From: Acinetobacter wuhouensis | GTDB taxonomy: Bacteria > Pseudomonadota > Gammaproteobacteria > Pseudomonadales > Moraxellaceae | Direction: 5' to 3' | DNA: 64,000 nt | Assembly: GCF_001696605.3 (NCBI RefSeq) | Contig: NZ_CP031716.1 | Span: forward strand, 1,364,001 to 1,428,000 | In this document: positions 27,026 to 35,562 of the stretch, piece after piece | Position numbering within the stretch: position 1 is the first letter of the stretch | How the letters are laid out: every line of letters begins with the position of its first letter | Position numbers and translations under genes: made by a program | Notes under the pieces: model-generated | What the model was told of the DNA's origin: nothing | Database searches by the model: none | Seen by the model: only the letters and a program-made list of their open reading frames with translations

Positions 27026-28057
27026 ATGTCCGATTGGCCACCGAAACCTCAAAATGACAAGGCAAATTTAAATTCCCCTCAAGGTGAACAACCAACAGGG
27101 CAAGAATGGAAAATTCTAGAAAAAGCTGTATTGGCTTCTGTGGAAGAGCAACGACGTAGTCGTCGTTGGGGAATTTTCTTTAAAATTTTGACAGCATTAT
27201 ATGTTTTTTTTGTGATTTTCTTTATGCAAAAAAGCTGCTCAATGGCGACCGATAGTGAGTCACCTAGTGTTGGTGATTCACACTTAGGCGTTGTGAATAT
27301 TGTAGGGACAATTGATTCTAGTAATCAGGGTGTGAATAGTACAGATACGATTAAGTCTTTGAAAAAAGCTTTTGAAGCAAAATCTGCCAAAGCAGTGGTA
27401 TTGAATGTCAATTCACCAGGCGGTTCACCAGTCCAGTCTGATGATATTTGGCAAGAAATTCAATACCTCAAAAAACAGAACCCTGAAAAGAAAGTGTATG
27501 CGGTGATTGGAGATATGGGTGCATCAGGTGCTTATTATATCGCATCAGCAGCAGATGAGATTTGGGTGAATCCATCGAGCCTTGTGGGTTCGATTGGGGT
27601 GATTATGCCGAATTATGGTGTGAGCGGTTTAGCTCAAAAATTGGGTGTTGAAGACCGTACCATGACATCAGGTAGCAATAAAGACATCCTAAGTATGACT
27701 AAGCCTGTTAATCCTGAGCAACGTGCGCATATCCAAGCCTTACTTGATAATGTACATGGTCACTTTATCACTGCTGTTAAAGAAGGTCGTGGTACTAAAC
27801 TTAAGTCACAAGATCCTGCAATTTTCTCTGGTTTATTCTGGACAGGGGAACAAGCGATTAAACTCGGTATCGCGGATAAAACAGGAAATATTGAAAGTTT
27901 AAAACGTGAGCTTAAAGTGAAGAAAACTGTAAATTATACAGTTGAACGTGGACCATTTGATTCAGTCTTAGGGCGTTTAGGTTCTGAAATGGGGCATGGT
28001 CTTGGTGAGGCAATGAGCCAAAAACTCGGTATGCACCAAGATGTAAAAATGCAGTAA
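27026..28057 (+). CDS. sppA: Signal peptide peptidase SppA-type (S49) membrane protease
   Basis: A single-domain S49 serine protease of 343 residues, anchored by one N-terminal helix (IFFKILTALYVFFVIFF), with the catalytic part in the periplasm. It degrades cleaved signal peptides and membrane protein fragments. The nucleophile is Ser167 in GASGAYY, and the general base is Lys219 in SGSNKD. The spacing of 52 residues equals that of the Bacillus SppA Ser-Lys dyad. It is the short form, like the Bacillus enzyme, not the double-domain E. coli protein. It is divergent from the acyltransferase gene and ends in a terminator. Confidence 0.92.
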   Translation: MSDWPPKPQNDKANLNSPQGEQPTGQEWKILEKAVLASVEEQRRSRRWGIFFKILTALYVFFVIFFMQKSCSMATDSESPSVGDSHLGVVNIVGTIDSSNQGVNSTDTIKSLKKAFEAKSAKAVVLNVNSPGGSPVQSDDIWQEIQYLKKQNPEKKVYAVIGDMGASGAYYIASAADEIWVNPSSLVGSIGVIMPNYGVSGLAQKLGVEDRTMTSGSNKDILSMTKPVNPEQRAHIQALLDNVHGHFITAVKEGRGTKLKSQDPAIFSGLFWTGEQAIKLGIADKTGNIESLKRELKVKKTVNYTVERGPFDSVLGRLGSEMGHGLGEAMSQKLGMHQDVKMQ

Positions 28058-28106
28058 TTTATTTGAAAATACTACGTTATTAAAATATAAGGCAGTATAG
28101 AACAAG

Positions 28107-28136
28107 GAAGTAATATTTAAATATATTACTTCTTTT
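28107..28136 (+). terminator. Intrinsic terminator after sppA
   Basis: GAAGTAATAT and ATATTACTTC form a 10-bp stem with a 6-nt loop, followed by five T residues. The stem is AT-rich. Confidence 0.75.
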
Positions 28137-28175
28137 TAAATGGAAGCAGTAAAGTAAGTAAAGAAATAGGATTCC

Positions 28176-28994
28176 ATGGATACGATAGAACAATCAAAAA
28201 CATTGATCCATTTTGGTCATGCCAATGGATTGCCTGCTCAGGTTTATACGAAATTATTTGATTTATTGGCAGATGATTATCATGTGATCTATCCATCATG
28301 CTCATTAGGGACATCTCCTGAGTTCCCTGTCGATAAAGATTGGTCAAATTTAGCAGATCAAATCATTCAAAGTATTGAACAACAAGCCAATGGACATCAG
28401 GTGATTGGAATAGGGCATTCTTTGGGTGCAGTGTCTACATTGTTGGCAAGTTTTAAGCGACCTGATTTATTTAAGCAAGTGATTTTATTAGACCCTCCTT
28501 TAATCATGGGGGTCGCTTCTTTTGCATTTGACATTGCAAAACGCTTTTTCCCAAAAAAAGTTGATCAAATGACACCTGCTAAACTCAGTTTAAAACGCCG
28601 AGATCATTGGGAAAGTCGTCAGCAAGCTTTTGATTTGTTGCATTCTAAAAAATTATATCAAGCTTTTGATCCAGCTTGTTTTCAAGCCTATATTGATTAT
28701 GGGCTAGTCGAAGATGTTGTGAATGGTGGTGTAACTTTAACCATTCCTAAAGCCATAGAAGTCGAAATTTTTAGAAGTGGTCCATCTTATTGGTGGTTGC
28801 CACATAAAAAACCTGAAATGCCTGTTCATATGATTGCAGGAAGTGAAAGCCCATTTTTAAAGCAGAAATTTCCTCAGATCGCAAAAAAGAAGTTGGGCAT
28901 ACCATATACAGTATTTAACGGTGGACACATGTTCCCTTTGGAGCATCCTGTTGAAATTGTTGCTCTAATTCAGGATTTAATTAAAAAAATATAG
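28176..28994 (+). CDS. Alpha/beta hydrolase
   Basis: A 272-residue alpha/beta-fold hydrolase. The nucleophile elbow GIGHSLG places the catalytic Ser at residue 82. The likely oxyanion region is FGHANGLPAQVY near the N-terminus, and the catalytic His is in NGGHMFPLEHP near the C-terminus. No signal peptide is present, so it acts in the cytoplasm. The family includes esterases, thioesterases and C-C hydrolases, and the substrate cannot be told. It is a single gene between two terminators. Confidence 0.88.
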   Translation: MDTIEQSKTLIHFGHANGLPAQVYTKLFDLLADDYHVIYPSCSLGTSPEFPVDKDWSNLADQIIQSIEQQANGHQVIGIGHSLGAVSTLLASFKRPDLFKQVILLDPPLIMGVASFAFDIAKRFFPKKVDQMTPAKLSLKRRDHWESRQQAFDLLHSKKLYQAFDPACFQAYIDYGLVEDVVNGGVTLTIPKAIEVEIFRSGPSYWWLPHKKPEMPVHMIAGSESPFLKQKFPQIAKKKLGIPYTVFNGGHMFPLEHPVEIVALIQDLIKKI

Positions 28995-29041
28995 CGATGG
29001 TCTTAATTTATTTTGAGATGAAAGCATAAGAACATTACATA

Positions 29042-29075
29042 AAATAAGCACTCAATAGAGTGCTTATTTTTATTT
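29042..29075 (+). terminator. Terminator between hydrolase and META lipoprotein genes
   Basis: AAATAAGCACTC and GAGTGCTTATTT form a 12-bp stem with a 4-nt loop and T/A tails on both sides, so it can serve both convergent genes. Confidence 0.88.
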
Positions 29076-29083
29076 CAAAAGTA

Positions 29084-29527
29084 TTAATTTGATTGAGCAA
29101 TATCAAATTTTAAAATCACTTTTTTATTGGCATCTAAGAATTTTAATTCTTTTTTAGATGCGTCATATTGAGTGACTTGACCAAGTGCTTGTGAATACTT
29201 GTGAGCAATATCTGTTGCATTTAGGCATGCTTTTCTAGTCGAAGCAAGATTTGAAAATTTAATTTCAGTAGCTTTAACAGCATAATCACCCATAAAGCTA
29301 TTACAACCATCTGAACCACTCACACGCTCATTGTCAAACATGATAGATGGTACAGATGACTGTGCAGGATCAGCCACTAATTTGACACCATCAATTTCAC
29401 TGAGAATCCAATTCTTACCTTGTAAGTCATCTAAATTACGTTCAGTAGAGGGATTTGACATGGTTGCACAGCCCACCATAGAAAGTGTTAAAGCAGTACA
29501 AGTCGGAATGATGAGAGATTTTAACAT
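29084..29527 (-). CDS. META-domain (HslJ-like) lipoprotein
   Basis: A 147-residue lipoprotein. The signal peptide ends in the lipobox LSMVGC with the acylated Cys at residue 20, so the protein is membrane-anchored in the periplasm. The mature part is one META domain: GKNWILSEIDG, GSDGCNSFMGDY and KFSNLASTRKAC are the conserved blocks, including the paired Cys. HslJ of E. coli is linked to heat and novobiocin resistance, but a molecular activity is not established. A purine-rich AGTGGAGAA lies before the ATG. It is a single gene on the minus strand. Confidence 0.88.
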   Translation of the reverse strand: MLKSLIIPTCTALTLSMVGCATMSNPSTERNLDDLQGKNWILSEIDGVKLVADPAQSSVPSIMFDNERVSGSDGCNSFMGDYAVKATEIKFSNLASTRKACLNATDIAHKYSQALGQVTQYDASKKELKFLDANKKVILKFDIAQSN

Positions 29528-29745
29528 TTAAAGTTCTCCACTTTTTATAAGGAATAAGAAAGTTATAAAGAATAAAAAAGATTAATATGTATTGAGACAT
29601 ATCATACTTTTCAATTTGAAAATAAGCTTTTAAATTAACTTAAAAATACACAAATGATTCAGAGTTAAAACATTTTTGCATAAGTATTGCTTTATTTTTG
29701 AACTGTTTTCATGTATCTAAAATATATATTTATTTTCCAAGTGTT

Positions 29746-29770
29746 AAAAAAACGCATCCGAAGATGCGTT
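29746..29770 (-). terminator. Intrinsic terminator of purMN
   Basis: Read on the minus strand, AACGCATC, loop TTCG and GATGCGTT are followed by a U run. It lies 18 nt after the purN stop. Confidence 0.9.
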
Positions 29771-29787
29771 GATTGATCAATTATATT

Positions 29788-30420
29788 TTAAAATTTACAA
29801 AACTGGATTGGTTGTTCAAGTAATTGCCCTTTATACAACACTTGACCATTATCCAAATGTTGAATCGTTCCATTACAGATCCATTCAACCGCTTGCGGAT
29901 AAATCAAGTGTTCAAGTGCATGTACACGTTCAGCCAAAGTGGCTACGGTATCATGTAAATTAACTTTAACCACGCCTTGTGTCAGTGCCTGACCTGCATC
30001 CAATTCCGCAGTGACATAATGTACAGTACAGCCATGCAATACATCTCCCGTGTTTAAAACACGTTGATGGGTACGCATACCTTTGTAATGTGGTAACAGA
30101 GAAGGATGGATATTCACCATTTTCCCTTGCCATTTTTGGACAAAATCTGCACTCAGAATGCGCATAAAGCCTGCAAGAATCACTAAATCTACATTCCAAT
30201 CGAGTAATTGTTGATGCATTACGGCATCAAATGCTTCACGGTTTGGAAATTGTTTGTGTTCAATGATCGCAGTGTCAATTCCTGCTTTTTTTGCCCGTTC
30301 CAAGGCATAAGCTTCAGCTTTATTGGAAATCACCCCAACAATCGACCCTGAGAGATTTGCATCTATCAGGGCTTGTAGGTTACTTCCACTGCCTGAAACC
30401 AGTACAGCAATTTTTATCAT
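29788..30420 (-). CDS. purN: Phosphoribosylglycinamide formyltransferase
   Basis: Third step of de novo purine synthesis: transfers formyl from 10-formyl-THF to GAR. The 210-residue protein shows IAVLVSGSGSNLQALID (substrate phosphate loop), the folate-binding AGFMRILS, and the catalytic set Asn-His-Asp in NIHPSLLPHYKG and VTAELDAGQAL. The length matches the E. coli enzyme (212). It follows purM by 22 nt on the same strand, the conserved purMN operon. Confidence 0.96.
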   Translation of the reverse strand: MIKIAVLVSGSGSNLQALIDANLSGSIVGVISNKAEAYALERAKKAGIDTAIIEHKQFPNREAFDAVMHQQLLDWNVDLVILAGFMRILSADFVQKWQGKMVNIHPSLLPHYKGMRTHQRVLNTGDVLHGCTVHYVTAELDAGQALTQGVVKVNLHDTVATLAERVHALEHLIYPQAVEWICNGTIQHLDNGQVLYKGQLLEQPIQFCKF

Positions 30421-30442
30421 GTGACTTAACTATGCTTTGGAC

Positions 30443-31513
30443 TTAGGCAAAAATCACACGGATTCTTTCGTCAGCGCCTTCAACAGATTCGGCATTGTCT
30501 TGGATTGAACCAATTTTCCAAGATTTTTCACCCAATGAGTTTAACAACTCGACAGTTTTGTCTGCATCTGCTGCATCAACTGCAATCACCATGCCTACGC
30601 CACAGTTAAATGCACGATACATTTCAAATTGATCAACACCACCTTCTTTTTGAAGAAGTTTGAACAATTCTGGCCATTCCCAAGAGGATTCGTTAATGAC
30701 TGCTTGCGCACCATTTGGCAATACACGTGGTAAGTTACCAGGTAGACCACCACCCGTGATGTGTGCCATAGCGTGAACATCAACTTGTTTAATCAATTCA
30801 AGAATTGATTTTACATAAATACGTGTTGGTTCCATTGCAACATCAGCAAGTGGACGACCATCAACGATTTGAGTTAAATCAACATTTTTAACATCGAAAA
30901 TTTTACGAAGTAAAGAGTAACCGTTTGAATGTGCACCTGAAGAAGCCACACCAATCAAAACATCACCTGCTTTGACTTTAGTACCATCAATAATTTTGCT
31001 TTGCTCAACGACACCTACACAGAAGCCAGCTAAGTCGTAGTCTTCGCCTTCATACATGCCTGGCATTTCAGCAGTTTCACCACCGACCAATGCACAGCCT
31101 GCAAGCTCACAACCTTGACCAATACCTGTTACCACGTTTGCAGCAACATCGACATTTAAATGACCTGTTGCATAGTAGTCGAGAAAGAATAATGGTTCAG
31201 CACCACATACAAGAAGGTCGTTTACGCACATTGCCACCAAGTCTTGACCAATGGTGTCATGACGGTTTAGGTTAAGTGCTAAACGTAATTTTGTACCTAC
31301 ACCGTCTGTGCCAGATACGAGAACAGGTTCTTCATAACCTTTAGGAATTTTACAAAGTGCGCCGAAGCCGCCTAATCCGCCCATAACTTCAGGACGAGTG
31401 GTACGTTTAGCGACAGATTTGATTCGATCGACAAGTGCGTCGCCCGCTTCAATATCGACACCAGCGTCTTTATAGCTTAAACCAGTGTTTGGGGTAGAAG
31501 TTGAGTTGCTCAT
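30443..31513 (-). CDS. purM: Phosphoribosylformylglycinamidine cyclo-ligase (AIR synthetase)
   Basis: Fifth step of purine synthesis: ATP-dependent ring closure of FGAM to AIR. The 356-residue protein begins with a Ser/Thr-rich stretch, then [17 protein letters not shown], the family start. It carries the loops [15 protein letters not shown] and [12 protein letters not shown], and [16 protein letters not shown]. Length agrees with E. coli PurM (345). The GGAG ribosome binding site lies 9 nt before the ATG and is locked in a GC-rich leader hairpin (see the separate entry), which may couple expression to temperature or to a factor. It heads the purMN operon. Confidence 0.96.
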   Translation of the reverse strand: MSNSTSTPNTGLSYKDAGVDIEAGDALVDRIKSVAKRTTRPEVMGGLGGFGALCKIPKGYEEPVLVSGTDGVGTKLRLALNLNRHDTIGQDLVAMCVNDLLVCGAEPLFFLDYYATGHLNVDVAANVVTGIGQGCELAGCALVGGETAEMPGMYEGEDYDLAGFCVGVVEQSKIIDGTKVKAGDVLIGVASSGAHSNGYSLLRKIFDVKNVDLTQIVDGRPLADVAMEPTRIYVKSILELIKQVDVHAMAHITGGGLPGNLPRVLPNGAQAVINESSWEWPELFKLLQKEGGVDQFEMYRAFNCGVGMVIAVDAADADKTVELLNSLGEKSWKIGSIQDNAESVEGADERIRVIFA

Positions 31514-31521
31514 ATTTGAAG

Positions 31522-31541
31522 TCTCCGCATTCGCGCGGAGA
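31522..31541 (-). promoter_or_regulatory. purM leader hairpin that sequesters the ribosome binding site
   Basis: On the minus strand TCTCCGC, a 6-nt loop and GCGGAGA form a perfect 7-bp stem. The 3' arm contains the GGAG ribosome binding site of purM, whose ATG is at 31513. Confidence 0.5.
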
Positions 31542-31648
31542 TTATACCCGAATATACGAAATTCTTATGTTATTTCTGCACCAAAATGCTATCTTTATTC
31601 AAATATTTTACTTTCTATAATGATTAAATCTGAAAAAGGCGTGATTAC

Positions 31649-32857
31649 ATGCACGATCGGACCTTAAAACGAATTTTTATCCTTGCTGGAATTGCTTTAG
31701 TGCTTTGGGTTTTGTACTTACTCAAACCTGTAGTGATTCCCTTTGTCGCAGCATTTTTAGTTGCTTATCTATTTAGTCCAGTTGTTGATCGACTATCCAA
31801 AATTCTACCGCGTTGGTTATCAATCACAGTCGTTTTTCTTGGGATTGGTGTGGTTTTAACTTGGGCAATGTGGTTTGTTGTACCTTTGGTTTGGAAGCAG
31901 TTGATTTACGCACGAGATAGTATTCCTGCTGGGATTCATTGGATTAATTCAACATTTCTCCCGTGGGTTTCAAATAATTTTAATGTTGAACGCATGGAGT
32001 TGGATACCGACCAAATTTCCAAAGTTGTGATGGAGTATATCCAGACCAACTACAGTGCTGACAGTATTCAAACGATGGCATTAAAAATTGCGCAATCGGG
32101 TTTAAGTTTTCTTTCCATTGGCGGAACGATTGTTTTAATTCCAGTGATTGCATTCTATTTCTTATTGGATTGGAATCGTATGTTAGAAGGCATGCGAGAG
32201 TTTATTCCACAGAAATATAAAGCCAGTACTTTAAAAATCGTCGCTGAATGTCATAGTGTTCTCGGTGCTTTTGTTAAAGGTCAATTCCTTGTGATGGTCT
32301 TACTGGGCATTGTTTATGCAGTCGGGTTACAGTTGGTTGGACTAGAAGTTGGTTTAATCATCGGGATGGTCGCGGGGCTGTGTAGTATTATTCCTTACTT
32401 AGGTTTTGGCGTAGGGATTATTGCAGCCATTATTGCGTGCTTCTTCCAGTTCGGTATGGATCCAAAACATTTACTCATGGTCTTGGCTGTATTTGGTGTC
32501 GGACAATTGATAGAAGGCTATATTTTACAACCATTTTTGTTGGGTGATAAAATTGGGCTTTCACCAGTTGCTGTTGTGTTTGCGGTGCTTGCGGGTGCAC
32601 AACTAGGTGGTTTTGTCGGTATGTTGATTGCACTTCCTGTGGCAGCAGTCATTGTGGTTTTATTAAAACATCTCAAAGATTTATACCAAGAAAGTCAATT
32701 TTATAAGTCTGAAAATGCTTTGGTGAGTATACATAGTCATGGTGATTCAGATGTAATTTCAGTTGAAAGCGATAAAGTTGATCTTGATATTGAGATTAAA
32801 AACACGCAAGATACTGATGAATCAGTCAAAACTGATCAAAATCCACATAAGGAATGA
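31649..32857 (+). CDS. AI-2E family (PerM-like) membrane permease
   Basis: A 402-residue inner-membrane protein of the AI-2 exporter/PerM family with about eight helices. The N-terminal pair of helices (IFILAGIALVLWVLYLL and a second) is followed by a cytoplasmic or periplasmic middle segment, and the family block YFLLDWNRMLEGMREFIP is diagnostic. The C-terminal half has LGFGVGIIAAIIACFFQFG and the hallmark QLIEGYILQPFLLG. The last 60 residues are hydrophilic and acidic. The substrate is unknown. The gene is divergent from purM and is followed by hda after 9 nt, an arrangement conserved across gammaproteobacteria. Confidence 0.92.
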   Translation: MHDRTLKRIFILAGIALVLWVLYLLKPVVIPFVAAFLVAYLFSPVVDRLSKILPRWLSITVVFLGIGVVLTWAMWFVVPLVWKQLIYARDSIPAGIHWINSTFLPWVSNNFNVERMELDTDQISKVVMEYIQTNYSADSIQTMALKIAQSGLSFLSIGGTIVLIPVIAFYFLLDWNRMLEGMREFIPQKYKASTLKIVAECHSVLGAFVKGQFLVMVLLGIVYAVGLQLVGLEVGLIIGMVAGLCSIIPYLGFGVGIIAAIIACFFQFGMDPKHLLMVLAVFGVGQLIEGYILQPFLLGDKIGLSPVAVVFAVLAGAQLGGFVGMLIALPVAAVIVVLLKHLKDLYQESQFYKSENALVSIHSHGDSDVISVESDKVDLDIEIKNTQDTDESVKTDQNPHKE

Positions 32858-32866
32858 TTTGAATAT

Positions 32867-33574
32867 ATGCGTCAATTACAGTTGGATATAGAACCGCAAC
32901 TGGATGCCAGAATCAGTGATTTTTCTGGGCCAGGTTGGGGACCTGTAATTGATGCTGTACGTCAGCTTCATGCAGGGTTGATGAATCGTTTTTATATCTA
33001 CGGTGGTGCAGGAACAGGTAAAAGTCATCTATTATCTGCAATTTGTGATTCATATTTAGAAGTGGGCAAATCGGCAATTAAAGTTTCTTTGTTGGAATTA
33101 CTTGATGCGCCAATTGAAGCGATTACCTCATTAGAAAATTATGATTTAGTCGCACTAGATGATATTGAAGCGATTAGCGGAGTGCCACATTGGCAAAAAG
33201 CAGTATTTCACCTGATTAATAACAATAATGAAGATGGTGGTCAGTTAGTCTTCTCATCACGTTTTGCACCAATAGAACTCAAATTAGAATTACCTGATTT
33301 ACAATCTCGTTTAACCCAAGCGGTGAGTGTAAAAGTACCGAGTGGACAGTCTTATGCAGATCGTCATGCCTTATTACATTCGGTACTGGAACGTCGGGGT
33401 GTACATTTTGACCCACAAATAACGGAATATTTGCTATTACATGGACCACATCAAACCAGTACACTACTGCAATCAGTCGAGCAATTAGAAAAGTTATTGA
33501 AAGGTGAGAAAACTAAGTTGTCTCATGCAACATTAAGACAGATCTATGCATTGATTGATGAATATAGACAATAG
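32867..33574 (+). CDS. hda: DnaA regulatory inactivator Hda
   Basis: A DnaA-like AAA+ protein of 235 residues that, with the DNA-loaded sliding clamp, stimulates ATP hydrolysis on DnaA and prevents re-initiation. The N-terminal MRQLQLDIEP contains the clamp-binding QLxLxx peptide (QLQLDI). Walker A is GGAGTGKS, and Walker B is LVALDDIEAI. Sensor and arginine-finger regions follow in SRFAP and LQSRLTQAV. It lacks the DNA-binding domain of DnaA. It starts 9 nt after the permease stop and probably shares its transcript. Confidence 0.94.
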   Translation: MRQLQLDIEPQLDARISDFSGPGWGPVIDAVRQLHAGLMNRFYIYGGAGTGKSHLLSAICDSYLEVGKSAIKVSLLELLDAPIEAITSLENYDLVALDDIEAISGVPHWQKAVFHLINNNNEDGGQLVFSSRFAPIELKLELPDLQSRLTQAVSVKVPSGQSYADRHALLHSVLERRGVHFDPQITEYLLLHGPHQTSTLLQSVEQLEKLLKGEKTKLSHATLRQIYALIDEYRQ

Positions 33575-33632
33575 TCTTTTTTTGATAAAGATTGAGTGTG
33601 CGTACCACATATAAGGTCGTCTATAGGATATA

Positions 33633-33660
33633 TAAGAAAAATTCTTGAGAATTTTTCTTA
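33633..33660. repeat. Perfect 13-bp inverted repeat after hda
   Basis: TAAGAAAAATTCT, TG, AGAATTTTTCTTA. The stem is perfect and purely AT-rich at its base. There is no separate U tract, so it might be a weak bidirectional terminator or a regulatory site for the CSLREA genes that begin 87 nt downstream. Confidence 0.6.
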
Positions 33661-33746
33661 GCTGTGACAAAGTACGCAAAAAGGATTTATGGCAAAGCTT
33701 AATGCTGGCTAATAAGAAATAATTAAAAGAAATCAAGGAGACTAAA

Positions 33747-35552
33747 ATGCTCAAACAGGGCATAGGCTTAGGATTATTATGTATTGCTGGTCATGCATTC
33801 AGTGCAAATATTACTGTCACGACAACAGATGATGTTGTGAAAGCAGATGATCAGTGTTCATTAAGGGAAGCGATTGAATACGTTAATCAAGGGATGCCAG
33901 AAGCTGGTTACAATGGTTGTGGTGGCAAAAGTGCTACAGCAACGATCATGTTGCAGGCGAATAAAGAATATACACTCAATAGCCAGATACGTATTTCAAA
34001 AACTGTAAGTTTCGCTTCTGATTATGAAACTGACATTAATGATACCAGTACTGTTGTAGGTAAAAAAAATGCCATTATCAAAATGGTTGGAAAAGACCGT
34101 TTATTTCATATTGAAAAAATAATAGATCCAGAAGCAACAGCAAAGCAAGCTATGCTGACCGTCGTTTTTAGTGAAATGACTTTGAAAGGTTGTGGCCAAG
34201 CAGAATGTAAAGATCAAGGTGGTTTGATTTACAACAAAGAAACATTGATTCTGACAAATAGTCAGCTTTTAAATGGTACTGCAAGACAAGGTGGCGCTAT
34301 TTATAATGCTGGAGAATATGCCGCGAATACCAGTTTGAGCACTGTTTCGATGAATAACACCTTGATGCAAGGTAATAAAGCGAAAGAAGGTGGGGTTATT
34401 TATGCTGAGATTCCAGCATTTACGATCATGCAGTCTTTGATTCGAGATAATGAAGTAACGGATAGCAATAGTTCTAATTTTGAAGTCAAAAATAAATTTT
34501 CTGAGGAAGCGATTAAAGCAATTGGAGAATCAGTTCCATTTGGATTTATCAATAGTACAATTTTCAATAATAAGGGCTATGTCGTTAAAGTATACGATGC
34601 AATGCAAGTTAATAATGTCACCATGATTTTAAATACGATGGGATTGATTATTGATGCGCCGAATAAAAAAGGCTTCGTAGCGAATAGCATTATTGCCAAA
34701 AATGGTAATGCAGACTGTACGACGATTGCAGGTGGTGAAGAGAGTCAGATCAGTAATAATTTATATTCAGTAGGTTGTGGTGGTTATAAAGGTACTGCTT
34801 TAGGCGCGACTCAACTGATTTCTGGCAGCACGGAAGGAAAATGTGATTACAATAGTAATGGCATTCTTTGCCCATTTTCTGAAGTAGAATCACTCGCTTT
34901 GGGTTATTTTTTACCAAGAATTTTACCAAGCTATACTTCTGCTGAAGATTCTTTGATTGTCAATAAAGGACCTGCTCCTCAAGACAAAATATTAAATTGT
35001 TCAACTGTAGATCAACGTGGTAAAAGCAGAAACGCAAATATGGAATTGTGTGACCGTGGTGCTATTGAATTAGTGATTGATTCATCTAGTACCACGACAG
35101 TGGGTCAAGATATTTTGTATGGTCAAACTGCTAAGTTTTCTATTGCAGATCAATTGCAAGATGGGGAGCTGGTAAGCGTTGAAAAGTGTAAACAAATTTT
35201 TAATCGTGATGTAGATGAAAATGGTAAGCCTTGGCAAATAGGGTGCCTAAAAATAATTCAAACCAATACACCATCAAAAGGTACGATGGCGATAGATCAA
35301 AATGGTGAAATTATTTATACACCAAATAGCAATTGGCAAGGTTCGGACGAGTTTAAAATCAATGTTATTACTTCAACAACAAGTTTTAATAAGTCGGATA
35401 ATCCTTATATTTCGATCCCCGCGCGAATTGTCCAACGTAAACCAGATGATTTTAAAGATTATAAAGTAAAAACTTCTGGCGGTAGTTTAGGCATTATTTC
35501 AATTATCGGATTACTTGGTTTGGTAGGTTATCGACGCATAAAATACAAATAA
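33747..35552 (+). CDS. CSLREA-motif surface protein with GlyGly-CTERM tail (first of pair)
   Basis: A 601-residue exported protein. The signal peptide ends near HAFSA (residue 20). The CSLREA motif is at 37-42, followed by Gly/Asn-rich repeats such as GGAIYNAGEYAANTSL and NNTLMQGNKAKEGGVIYAE, which fit a right-handed beta-helix. The C-terminus from residue 578 is GGSLG, a hydrophobic helix and YRR, the GlyGly-CTERM sorting signal recognised by rhombosortase. The mature protein is therefore predicted to be cleaved and released or moved to the surface. AAGGAG lies 7 nt before the ATG. The function is unknown; the gene forms an operon with the related gene 10 nt downstream. No rhombosortase lies in the window. 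Confidence 0.85.
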   Translation: MLKQGIGLGLLCIAGHAFSANITVTTTDDVVKADDQCSLREAIEYVNQGMPEAGYNGCGGKSATATIMLQANKEYTLNSQIRISKTVSFASDYETDINDTSTVVGKKNAIIKMVGKDRLFHIEKIIDPEATAKQAMLTVVFSEMTLKGCGQAECKDQGGLIYNKETLILTNSQLLNGTARQGGAIYNAGEYAANTSLSTVSMNNTLMQGNKAKEGGVIYAEIPAFTIMQSLIRDNEVTDSNSSNFEVKNKFSEEAIKAIGESVPFGFINSTIFNNKGYVVKVYDAMQVNNVTMILNTMGLIIDAPNKKGFVANSIIAKNGNADCTTIAGGEESQISNNLYSVGCGGYKGTALGATQLISGSTEGKCDYNSNGILCPFSEVESLALGYFLPRILPSYTSAEDSLIVNKGPAPQDKILNCSTVDQRGKSRNANMELCDRGAIELVIDSSSTTTVGQDILYGQTAKFSIADQLQDGELVSVEKCKQIFNRDVDENGKPWQIGCLKIIQTNTPSKGTMAIDQNGEIIYTPNSNWQGSDEFKINVITSTTSFNKSDNPYISIPARIVQRKPDDFKDYKVKTSGGSLGIISIIGLLGLVGYRRIKYK

Positions 35553-35562
35553 GGGATTAAAT

